From Corythucha ciliata (lineage: Eukaryota; Arthropoda; Insecta; Hemiptera; Tingidae), in contig CM075941.1 of NCBI GenBank assembly GCA_038030265.1, forward strand, positions 18,476,001 through 18,540,000: a DNA stretch of 64,000 nt, written 5' to 3'. Shown piece by piece: positions 1-9,606 of the stretch (positions are counted from its first letter, which is position 1; every line of letters begins with the position of its first letter). A program made the position numbers and the translations under genes. The notes below the pieces were generated by a model. It saw only the letters and a program-made list of their open reading frames with translations. It was not told where the DNA came from and did no database searches.

Positions 1-141
1 CTGCCGCAAATTTTCATTTTTTCTCAATTCTTGCATAAATTAGTGTAAAGTAAACCGTGGATTTTTCCTCGGCCGGTTACTGTGCTTAATTTTTGACTGA
101 ATCAGCTGTAGGTAACAAAAGATTTTACTAACTGATTGATA

Positions 142-282
142 GGCCCCTTTTACACGAGTGAGTTTTTTGTTCAAAAATATGTTCAATCTGATCACAAACA
201 GACAATGTGAGGCAGGGAACATCTGTGATTTTTTTTCCAAAATAGCTACTTTGATCAAAAAACTTACTCGTGTAAAAGGGGC
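142..282. mobile_element. Short MITE, ~140 bp
   Basis: Terminal inverted repeats of about 32 bp pair 142-174 with 251-282 (GGCCCCTTTTACACGAG at the left, its complement at the right), with a few mismatches. The 75-bp interior codes for nothing. No clear target duplication can be set. Confidence 0.7.
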
Positions 283-300
283 TATAGCATGACTGACGAT

Positions 301-640
301 AAGTTTGAAAGAGTAGACCACAGAATAATAACTATACTGTCGTAAAGAAGGGAAACTTCGCTAAATTTTCGAAGCCAAGGGAAGGTAGCTTCTCGGGGGA
401 AAATGGGAAGGTTAGCTTCACTTCCCCCTTCCTTCTTCATCCAAATTTTGTTACCATATTTTCACGGTCTTTAGCAAAATTACCGATAATATTTGTAAAT
501 AAAAGAATTTAACTTTTTCATTTAATCTTATTGTACACATTTTACTTTCATGTTCCAGTAGAAAAATGATGTAGGTATGGTTCTCGTGAAAAAAATCGAG
601 TATGAGCTGACTTCATACTCTTGAACGATGTTGTGGTCCT
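301..640. other. No gene seen
   Basis: AT-rich sequence with a short purine-rich patch near 350-430. I see no coding potential, inverted repeat or tandem repeat. Confidence 0.5.
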
Positions 641-675
641 ATCTCAAGAATCAAAAGAGAAAACACCTTTCTTAA

Positions 676-795
676 GCCCCCTGACACACGAGGTCACTTG
701 AGTGGCGCAACACGGGTGGGACGAACCCATATTTCCCCTTGTAACAGGCTAGTGCAAATATTTGTATTAACGACCGGGCATTGTGTGTCAGGGCC
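676..795. mobile_element. piggyBac-type MITE inserted in foldback arm
   Basis: The ends are GCCCCCTGACACAC and GTGTGTCAGGGCC. It follows TTAA (672-675) and is followed by CTAA (796-799), a one-base-decayed copy. The other arm of the surrounding foldback (about 4205-4225) reads straight through this site without the 120 bp. That supplies an empty site and supports TTAA-targeted insertion. Confidence 0.75.
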
Positions 796-916
796 CTAAG
801 ATAGGATGTGTCTAACCACGTTATTTTATTTGCCGAAAAATCCAGTTTCGGTGTACATTTATTAACCACAGTTTGATGTGTGCTTACGACGCTGAGGTAG
901 AAATGAACTGACGTAC

Positions 917-1160
917 CTAGTGTTGAATCGATACCAACAAAGTATCGATACTTTACTCATTTGAAGTATCGAATGGGAAGTATCGAATGGTACTTGGTAT
1001 CGGATGAAAAGTATCGATACTCATATAACTTGTTTACAGTATCGTATAAAAAGTATCGATATATACTCGGTATCGGTGCAGAAGTACCGATACCAAAAGT
1101 ACTTGGTATTGATTCAAAAGTATCGATACTTTAGTGGTATTGATTCAACAACCTTGTAAT
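917..1160. repeat. GTATCGATAC-rich tandem repeat
   Basis: Degenerate units of roughly 25-40 bp are built from GGTATCGATTCAAAAGTATC and variants. The ATCGAT cores make the array partly self-complementary. Confidence 0.7.
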
Positions 1161-1435
1161 AAAACACCTCCACCACCAACCAACAAAAGCACTACCATCT
1201 CTAATGATTTTTCGAGTCGTCAATCACTACTCCCTTATACAAATACAGATTCATTTTAAGTGAAACACAATGACTACTTAAGCTCGATGCACGCTATGCA
1301 ACTTTTGAAATAAAAGTTAAATAAAGGTTTTAAAAAATTCCGGTCACTACCGGGGACCATATATTTCCTTTCGACCTCCAAATAAATAGCAATCATTCTA
1401 CTTTTGGTGCGGCGACGTTGTGAAGGATGTATATC

Positions 1436-1808
1436 AGTAGGAAATGAATAGTTATAATTGTCCTCTTCACAGATTTTATTATTTATTTGGCGGAACTAGT
1501 TTTCGGCCCACGGAGCCATTATCAACGCCTTCCAACTTTGGGGTTTACATATGGGGGATACCCGTGTCAATTTTCATAGCGTGTCAAGATATAGGCACCT
1601 ATCACTTATAAAGACTAGACTAGTTTACAAGACTAGTTTACGCTTGTCTAAAGACTAGTTTACGCTATGAAAATTGACACGGGTATCCCCCATATGTAAA
1701 CCCCAAAGTTGGAAGGAGTTGATAATGGCTCCGTGGGCCGAAAACTAGTTCCGCCAAATAAATAATAAAATCTGTGAAGAGGACAATTATAACTATTCGT
1801 TTCCTACT
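1436..1808. repeat. Palindrome with 147-bp arms
   Basis: 1436-1582 is the reverse complement of 1662-1808 with about two mismatches in 147 bp. The 79-bp loop carries short direct repeats of AGACTAGTTTAC. A 17-bp direct repeat (AATAGCAATCATKCTAC) occurs outside, at 1385-1401 and 1811-1827. The arms are nearly identical, so this is a recent foldback or inverted duplication. Confidence 0.85.
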
Positions 1809-1894
1809 CAAATAGCAATCATGCTACGAAAAATGCATAGTGTGCACCGAGCTTATAACTCTCTTACTTTTACGATACCGAATGAATATACCCG

Positions 1895-2035
1895 ATACCG
1901 AATATCTACTCATTTGAATCAATACCCATTCGATACCGAGTAAAAGTACTCATTTGAATCAATACCCATTCGATACCGAGTAAAAGTACTCATTTGAATC
2001 AATACCCATTCGATACCGAGTATTTACTTAAAACT
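1895..2035. repeat. 40-bp tandem repeat, about three units
   Basis: The unit begins CTCATTTGAATCAATACCCA and ends CGATACCGAGTAAAAGTA. It recurs exactly every 40 bp here and again at 3484-3660. Confidence 0.85.
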
Positions 2036-2204
2036 CGTTAGAATTCGGAAGTTCCCGTCACAAAAAGTTTTATTTTAGAAAAAAGGGACTAGTTTCGACA
2101 ATGAGTCATTTTCAACCTAAAAGACAAAGAAACCATTATGTTCAAAGTATATCAACAAAAATCTACAAATCTCATTCGCTTTACCTCTAGATCCCAGAAA
2201 ACAA

Positions 2205-2255
2205 ACAAATAAATAAATAAATAAAATAATATAAAATAAAATAAATAAATAAAAA
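2205..2255. repeat. AAAT/AAATA microsatellite
   Basis: Runs of AAATAAAT with interruptions. It could mark the 3' tail of the neighbouring Penelope remnant, but this is not proven. Confidence 0.6.
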
Positions 2256-2346
2256 CAACAGAAGATGTCACATTATGGCAGGGCTTAACTAGACTGAATG
2301 AAACCCCAAAATGAAATGGGATAACAAGGAGCAACAGAGGACGAGT

Positions 2347-3460
2347 CTAGGCATTCAGTTCCCCCCCGATGGGTCTATCCTGACTCCCACCCCTGCGGCT
2401 TCCCATCCCAGCCGGGAAAAGGTCCAGACACTTATTGAGGCACGGCGAGAGCTCGAATTCGGTTACCCGGTTTATTAAGTTCTCACCACTTGCGCGCCTA
2501 TGACGGACAATCTCGAACTTCTCCAAAGGCCTTAGTACGAACCCGTGTGAAAATGCCACGTGATGCGGTTGCTATGGCGGGATAATGTTATTTCTCATTC
2601 GGCGTCCTTGGATCCCGCTTGCGGCATTTTTTCCCGAACTTTCGTACTAAGGCCCCAGGTCATCAATCGTCCCTTCTTTACCGTGTGTAAAAGGTTAACC
2701 TTCCAATTTTCCGTCGCATGCCCAGTGACCCGCACGTGTTGGCCCAGCTCCGAAGCTCCACCCGAATGTTCAATAACCCTAGTGCCCAGTCGGCGCCCCG
2801 TTTGCCCAATATAAAAACACCACACTGACACTCGATTTTGTAAACGCCCGACATCCCCAGCAAGCCCTGAGAATCTTTGGTACGGGAAACCATTTGGCGC
2901 AGATTACCCACCGAGCGATAGACGACCCGCTGATTTCCATCCCGCAGGATGCTTGCCATCTTATGTAAGTCCCTACCTAGATATGGAACAACCACATATG
3001 CACAGGAATCAGAACCTTGCGGAGGAGTGTAGCACTGCGAAGCTGCCAATTTTCTCTCCCGTTTTCTGGTCAGTGCGTCTACTGTCTGTGTAGGATATCC
3101 ATTGCGCTGGGCCATAAGTTTAATTGTAGCCATTTCCTTGTTTAGTTTTTCTTGAGAAAGTGGAAATCTCAGGGCACGGTCAATGAACCATACGAGGGCG
3201 CCTAGTTTCTGAGAGATTGGGTGCCTAGAGTCACTAGGTATTAACACATCCGAGGCCGTCGGCTTTCTGTAGACGTCGTACTCAAGACCACCACAAGTGC
3301 TCCTCGATATCCTGGCATCCAAGAAGCACAAACTGCCCCTTTCTTCATTCTCGTAGGTGAAAACAATGTTAGTATCCTTTCCATTCAAAACCGAGAGTGC
3401 CTCAGTACCATCAAACGGCGGAGAATCCATCACACAACTCATCACACAACTCCATCACAC
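2347..3460 (-). pseudogene. Penelope-like element remnant (RT C-terminus and GIY-YIG nuclease)
   Basis: Minus-strand coding sequence runs from 3445 down to 2347. The first part (2820-3445) matches the end of a Penelope reverse transcriptase and its linker (FLDARISR, then YRKPT). A GIY-YIG endonuclease follows, with GVYKIEC and FYIGQTGRR. These two nuclease halves lie in different frames, so a frameshift sits near 2815-2830. The C-terminal tail (EIVRHRR, then NR) resumes at 2528 beyond a MITE that splits the gene. The RT catalytic core and everything 5' are missing. Penelope elements use the RT and nuclease together for retrotransposition; this copy cannot. The family call is secure from the order of motifs. 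Confidence 0.8.
2529..2662. mobile_element. MITE splitting the Penelope nuclease
   Basis: The terminal inverted repeats are GGCCTTAGTACGAAC and its complement at the right end. A related copy lies at 59,937-60,072, sharing the internal block GGCGTCCTTGGATCCCGC. It interrupts the Penelope coding sequence just after the GIY-YIG core. Confidence 0.75.
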
Positions 3461-3483
3461 AGCATCAACTTTTGTTTTGCTGG

Positions 3484-4135
3484 ACCGAGTATTTACTTAT
3501 TTGAATCAATACCCATTCGATGCCGAGTAAAAGTACTCATTTGAAACGATACCGAATCAATACCCATTCGATACCGACTAAAAGTACTCATTTGAATCAA
3601 TACCCATTCGATACCGAGTAAAAGTACTCATTTGAATCAATACCCGTTCGATACCGAGTATAAGTACTCGAATGGGTATTGATTCAAACAAGTAAATACT
3701 CGGTATCGAATGGGTATTGATTCAAACGAGTAATTACTTGGTATCGAATGGGTATCGTTTCAAATGAGTACTTTTACTCGGTACCGAATGGGTATTGAAT
3801 TGATTCAGTATCGTACTAGTTTTAATCAATACCCATTCGATACCAATTAAAGTACTCATTTCAAACGGTACGTTTCCGATGCCGGGAGTTTACTTGTTTG
3901 AATTAATTTAAAAATTTAAAAAAATAAAAAATACTTTGCATTGATTAAAAAGTATCGAATCGTACTCAGTATCGCATGAAAAGTATCGATTCCTAAAGTA
4001 CTCATTTCCCAGTATCAAATCAAAGTATCGAAATAGTACTTGGTATCGAAAAAAAGTATCGATACCAAAACTACTTGGTATCGATTGAAAAGTATCGTTA
4101 CTTTACTCTATTTATTGGTATCGATTCAACACTAG
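3484..4135. repeat. Inverted arrays of the 40-bp satellite
   Basis: From 3484 to about 3665 the units read in the CCCATTCGATACC direction. From about 3668 to 3815 they read as the complement (GGTATCGAATGGG). ATCGAT-rich degenerate units then run to 4135. The switch makes a large imperfect hairpin. Confidence 0.75.
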
Positions 4136-4501
4136 ACATACCTACTGACGTGATAACATCGAAACCGGTTTACGACAAAGAAATAACGTGGATAGACACA
4201 TCCTATCTTGATAAAGTTGTTTCCCCTTTTGAGATGAGAGGATGAGACTTGATTACTTGATATTCGTGAAGCACAACCAAAGGCGGATCTGGGATCTCCC
4301 TCTGAGCGAGAGGGGGGACTAACCGAAACCCCTCCCTTTCCCACAGCAACCAACTCCACCCTATGTTCAGAGCGATTTTACTACATTCACACATGGAAAA
4401 AGATCCACTTATGTACACAACCTCAAAAACGTTGAGAAAAGTTGTTTTTGGGGCATGCCGTATTGCCGTCGGTCAGTCTTTAGGTATCCATGTTCGTTTT
4501 T

Positions 4502-4697
4502 AAGGGGCCCAAACACGCACAATACATATTATTGCGCGAACAAGTTTGCACTATGTTTTGTTTTCAGATGTTTACAGAATACAAATGGGTTGAACATTAT
4601 ACTAAACAATAACTCATCAATATAAGCCACAAACGTTCAATTTCATTGTGCAACCCCTAGTTTGCGCAATACTTATTGTACATGTATGGGCCGCTTT
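4502..4697. mobile_element. MITE, ~196 bp
   Basis: About 40-bp inverted repeats pair GGGGCCCAAACACGCACAA at the left with GTACATGTATGGGCCGC at the right. There is no coding content. Confidence 0.65.
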
Positions 4698-4824
4698 AGT
4701 TAGTTCATGAAATGTAATATTGTACTTCGAATTTAATTATACACCTTTCACAAAAATAGTTAACTACCACATATTTCATTTTATCTTTTAAAATGATCAC
4801 ACTAAATTAAACGTCTGCAGTGAT

Positions 4825-5118
4825 GATTCCTCGACCACCCTCTAATCCCCCTTGTCTATTACTCGGCATACACTTTCTCGCCTTATTTCTGCACCAATCC
4901 TGGTTTTTAAGGACTCGTTTTAATCTCCAGGAAATTCCGCATGTTCAGTAGTATTCCTTTTTTCAAATAAGTCGAAGAAAGAGCGTGTAATTTCGAGGTC
5001 AAAGTTGAAGGCAAATTTAAAGTAACTTCTGGGATGAAATTTGAAAAAGTGATACTACCGCATTTGCGGAATTTCCTGCAAATTAAAATGAGTCCTTAAA
5101 ACCCAGGATTGGTACGGG
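4825..5118. mobile_element. Older MITE, left part (continues at 12,361)
   Basis: CACCAATCCTGGTTTTTAAG (about 4893) pairs with its complement near 5095, and AGGAAATTCCGCA pairs internally. The right arm resumes at 12,361 as TAAGGCGAGAAAGTGTATG, complementing 4868-4886. The Gypsy element therefore inserted into this arm. A relative lies at 48,597-49,024. Confidence 0.75.
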
Positions 5119-5327
5119 AGTTAAATGCGACAAGTCGAGAATTAGGTTTTTAAAAAACATTTTATTTTAATTTACACAAAAATAACAACTTAAAACGCCG
5201 CGCTTCTACAATCGACTAACTAACTAAGTATCTTTACAGGGAAATTTATATTGATAGGAAGACGCCAACTAAGCGATTCCCAGCAATATCTTATTACAAT
5301 AAAATAGAGGAAAATAGCCTTATAACT
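5119..5327 (-). repeat. 3' LTR of the env-bearing Gypsy element
   Basis: 209 bp, identical to 12,148-12,356 except for one T/C difference. In element orientation it begins AGTTATAAGG and ends GCATTTAACT. The last env codons and stop (5320-5322) lie inside it. Confidence 0.95.
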
Positions 5328-6980
5328 CCTCCCTCCTTAAGTTTTGGCTTGTCCGCAAGTCAAATTTTGGGATTTTTTGAATGTTAATTTCGAGTTCATT
5401 TGTTTCTTGTGGGGGTTTCTTTTTCTTTATACAATTTAAAAGGACCGCTCTATGCAAGAAAAGAGCATAAATACATACAATACAAAGAGCTATGATTGAA
5501 AAAATGTACAGAATTGGTGTATGGTCGAAAGAGTCAAAATTTTCCAATTCTTCTAAGGGTAACATGTGAACGTTGATTTGGTGGACATCATCAAAGTTAA
5601 GTTTAGTTGTTTCAGTAGGAGCTATAAGGGCTCGTAAGGGCAGAGTGAAATTTTCAAAATATTTATACAAAACTGGGGCTTCATTTAAGTTTTCGTCGGT
5701 TTCTAGCTGTAGTAGAACCGTTTTTCTAAGATTGACGGAAATGTTTCCACTAGGCTTTCGAATAGTTATCAGCGGTTTGTCGTATAAAAGATATTTGTCG
5801 ATCAGTGAGATATACTTGATAAAAGGTTTAGGTTTTTAATGAAATGAGTTTTACATTGTTTGTTATTACCGGAGAGAAGATTATTAATACAGGGGTTGTT
5901 GATTTCTGTTGCGTTTGTGCAATAATAATATTCTAAAATAAGGTTACAATTTCCCGAATAGGTTTTATCGTTTTTGATTACAATAGGCGGATAGACTAAG
6001 GTTGTTAAAGTTTTAGATTCCGTGTCATACGGATGGGAAAGAAGAAAATAAGTTTCGGTTAAAGGAGGTTTCTCGGGGATTTGAATAAAGTAATGTACGT
6101 TGTTTGCCGTAACAGAACAATGAACTTTGCTTATCTGCCAAAGAATTTCGGGGGAATTTGAAATTAGCTCGTGTCGAGGGTTGTTACTAGAAATACGTTC
6201 AAGTTCGATATGAGAGATAATACTGTGGTGGATTACGTTCATTTTGCAAAATTCTAAGGATGTATCGATATCATTTATCTTATTCGTTAATAGTGCTAGT
6301 GCTATATACAGACGTGTCAAATGTTGATTTCCATTCACCATATTATTAATATTATTATTCCATAATTGTTTTACCTTATTACTATTACTCCTAACAATCG
6401 CTAAATCCTTATTAAATTCGGCCATAATGTTTTTATTCATTATTATTTGGGAAGCTAAATTATGTTCTAAGTGGTATTCGTTGGCCTCTAACTTATGAAT
6501 TAAATTATCGTATAATTTCTTGTCATTTGCTTCCATATTACCTGTTAGCCAGGATATAGCCGATCCTAAAGCGTTAACTAGACCTCTTTTAGACCTTTTC
6601 ACATGAATCCTATTTGTTTGGATATAGTCTACTTTGTTCTTTGCGTATTGTAAATGAGAGCGTAACAGGCTTCTTAAGGAATGCATTGTTAGTTCCGCGA
6701 CGGACTCTTCGTAGGATTGTTTAGTCAATGAATTATTTGATGAGTTTAATGCTTGCTCTATAAAATCTAACTCATCCTTTACAGCAGTAACATTAATGGA
6801 ATGGACATAAGTAAAATAGTTTTTTATTAAAAAGGAACTCTGAATTTTAATAGGGATAATTCCAGGTTCATTGGACAAATCAGTTATTCTATAGCTGAGA
6901 ACTAGTGCCGGGCTGAGGAGAAGAAGCAAGGCTAATGACATCTTGATCCTGCAATGAAGTGGTTTTAGAATGATTTTCAT
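5320..6980 (-). pseudogene. env: Errantivirus-type envelope protein, frameshifted
   Basis: The first reading frame (6980-5802, 392 codons) has a hydrophobic signal-like stretch at about residues 14-29. A furin-type site RSKR at residues 129-132 is followed by a glycine/alanine-rich segment like the fusion peptide of insect errantivirus (F-protein-like) envelopes. Several N-glycosylation sequons and cysteines follow. The frame is broken near 5,810-5,830; the remainder, down to 5,320, carries a single hydrophobic membrane anchor (around FSIIALCIVCIYALF) and a basic cytoplasmic tail that ends in the LTR. The start overlaps the end of the integrase frame by about 90 bp, as expected if env is made from a spliced RNA. 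The protein would mediate membrane fusion; this copy is interrupted. Confidence 0.85.
5328..5338 (-). promoter_or_regulatory. Polypurine tract
   Basis: On the minus strand AAGGAGGGAGG sits directly before the 3' LTR. This is the expected place for the plus-strand primer of reverse transcription. Confidence 0.85.
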
Positions 6981-8690
6981 GTTTCCTGGGTCTTTTGATT
7001 TGTTTTGGATGGACTTTCACATTTTTCTTTCCTATTTTTATTTTATTTTCTTCCTTATTATAATGAACCTTTTTGTATTTATTCTTAGCCTTATTCCTAA
7101 CGTAAGTTTTAATAAATACATTGCCTTCGGGTATTTCTAATTTTTCGCGATTTTTATTAAGATTGGCGGTTCTAGTTTCTTTTTCTTTTTCAATAATATC
7201 CTTTACTGCCTTATGAATTAAAGTTTGTTCCTTATGATATTCATTGGTTTTATGCTCAAGAATGGCTTCGGTATTAGTTTCGGAAGGTAACGTTATTCCA
7301 AAGGTAATTTCATTAGGAGTGAGTTTTAAGAGAGAATTTGGCGTGTTATTGTAAGCTATGAGTGCTAGTCGTATAAGATTATTGAGGGATATGTTAGTGT
7401 CTTCTGTTTTTACTATGTTCATGATTTCAATGAGTGTCGAGTGTGCCCTGTTGATTAATCCGTTAGAATTGTGGTAATTTGGGGTCGTTAGGTGCAAATT
7501 AATCTTATGATATTTTAGGAAGTCTTTTAAAGTTTCGTTGGCGAATTCTCCTCCATTATCCGCCTGAATTTCCAAAGGAGTAGGGAACATGCTAATATAT
7601 TCTTTTAGTTTATTCACTATTTCTACCGCATTTTTACTGTGAAGTTCATAAGCAAATAATTTTTTTGAAAAGCAATCAATCAAAGTTAATAAAAGGCCGT
7701 TATTATAAAAAAGAATGTCTATCTGCAATTTCTCGAAAGGTTTATTTGGAGTGGGGGTTATTCTAAATTCGGGTTTTGGAGGTTTCCTATCATACTTGAC
7801 TTGCTTACATGTATCACAGTTATTAATAAATTTGGTGATATCTGTTAACATCCCAGGCCAGTAATACTTTTTTTTCAAATTAAGGTAAACATCGTTGATC
7901 CCTCTATGGCAAGTGGATCCGCAATGCTGCTGGGTTATTAAATCTTTTTGGTCATCCTTTTCTTCTACGTCTATATTTAGCTTTTTGTATCTTTTTACTT
8001 TTACTGTAGGGAATTTGTTCTCAATGATATTTTGAAATATTAAGAATATTTTATCTAAAATTTCGTTTTCCATTTGCCAATTGTTATCGCTACAAAATAC
8101 GCCGTATGTTTTACCGGGCTCCAAGAATTCTAAACAATAGTTCTCTAAATCAGTATTGTAGGGCCACACAACATTCCAAATGAGTTTTCGTTTGGTCGAG
8201 TTGAATGATCGCACATCACCTGTGCGGCTAATGTTTCCTCTCTGTATTACTATTTGATTCTTTTCGACGTTGAGGCATTTTAGTGGGTCATCCACTAAGA
8301 CTATATTACCTGTTGAACTTATCTGGGAATGAACTGTAACTAGACTTTCGAGATCGTTGTTCTCATTTTTTTCTGGTGAATTTGTGGATTTATTACCAAT
8401 ATCAGGAATTAGTGACTCAACTGAAAAAGGTTGTTCTTCAATGTTTGTAGTGTCATTTAAAAATTGATCTAAGATTTCATTCGGATTAATTATGTCATTT
8501 TCAATAGCGTTTAGATTTTGAACCGGGTTTCTAGAGAGAGCGTCAGCTACGTAGTTGGTTTTGCCTTGAACATACTGTACATCGAAATCATAATCAGCGA
8601 GTTGACACTTCCACCTAAGCATCTTGGCACTAGGCTCTTTCATATTGTGAAGAAATTGAAGAGGCTTATGATCTGTTTTTATAATGAATT
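6889..8690 (-). pseudogene. pol: Gypsy pol, RNase H end and integrase
   Basis: This frame follows a frameshift near 8,690 inside RNase H. It opens with the RNase H end (ADALSRN), then a zinc-binding HHCC domain (paired histidines, then CDTC), then the integrase core with aspartates in LQIDIL and IQADNGGEF. The third acidic residue, normally the E of an ER motif after SNG, reads asparagine (codon 7450-7452; SNGLINRAH). Loss of this DDE glutamate should abolish strand transfer. A lysine-rich C-terminal domain follows, ending at 6,889 within the env start. The family assignment is certain and the copy looks inactive. Confidence 0.88.
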
Positions 8691-9606
8691 TCCTTCCATA
8701 AATGTACGGTATTTGGTACGGTGGTTGTATTTACATGCCCAAACTATGGCTAATAGTTCTTTTTCGATAGTGCTTAATTTTTCTTCATGGGTATTAAGAG
8801 TTCTTGAGGCGTAGGAGATTGGTAAGTCTTTACCATCAAAACTTTGAGATAATACTGCTCCTATTGCAAAATTTGATGCATCAGTAGTTAAAGTGAATGT
8901 TTTATCGAAGTCTGGCAACTGTAAAATTGGGTTGTTCATGAGGAGTGATTTTAAAGTTTTAATTGCGTCTAAATATTCTTTATTACTAGGGTCGATAATG
9001 GCATTACCTTTTAACATAGAAGTAATGGGTTTGGCAATCTTTGCGTAATTTTTGATCATTTTCCGGTAGTAGCCGGTTAATCCTAGAAATTGTTTGATTT
9101 GTTTTTGATTCGTTGGGATGGGTAATTGTTCCACAGCTTTCAATTTTTCAGGGTTTGGCTGAATGCCTTTATCGGAAATTATATGGCCTAAATATGCTAA
9201 TTCCCTTTTAAAGAACTCAGTCTTGTCTAGTTGAATTTTGAGGTTGTGTGCCTGTAGCGTTTCGAAAACTTTCTTTAAGTGTTTTTTATGTTCCTCTAAG
9301 TTATCCGAATAAACGATTATATCGTCCATGTAAACTAACACATTTGGAATACGTGAAAATATAAGGTTCATTGCCCTCTGAAACGTAGGTGGGGCATTTT
9401 TCAGACCAAAGGGCATCCTGAGGAACTCAAAATGGCCGTCCTCAGTGCTGAAGGCAGTCTTAGGGATTGAATCCGGGTCCATCTCAATTTGATGGAAGCC
9501 TGAGGCTAGATCAATGGCACTGAAGTATGTAGCTCTACCTATTTTTCCTAGAAGATCCTCAATTACGGGCAATGGGAATCTATCATCTATTGTTTTTTCA
9601 TTTAAT
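8679..9606 (-). pseudogene. pol: Gypsy pol, reverse transcriptase and RNase H
   Basis: Contains the RT palm motifs: [26 protein letters not shown] and the catalytic YMDD in [13 protein letters not shown]. The connection ([11 protein letters not shown]) and RNase H ([15 protein letters not shown]) follow. It is separated from the upstream frame by one inserted base at about 9,607-9,609, just after VIDYR. It runs out of frame near 8,690, where AAATAC and CGTAC are locally repeated. RT and RNase H copy the element RNA in a virus-like particle. Confidence 0.9.

Larger units (their letters stand above)
640..4230. mobile_element. Composite foldback element built on a satellite-like repeat
   Basis: The outer arms pair about 640-860 with 4158-4230; blocks such as AAGATAGGATGTGTCTA match in inverted orientation. 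Inside them CTAGTGTTGAATCGATACC (917 onward) pairs with its complement ending at 4135. The inner arms consist of GTATCGATAC and CATTCGATACC tandem repeats that run in opposite directions on the two sides. The middle holds a palindrome (1436-1808) and a Penelope fragment (2347-3460). A copy of ACTGACGT lies just outside the inner arms on both sides. The whole looks like a foldback-type element that collected later insertions. Confidence 0.6.
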
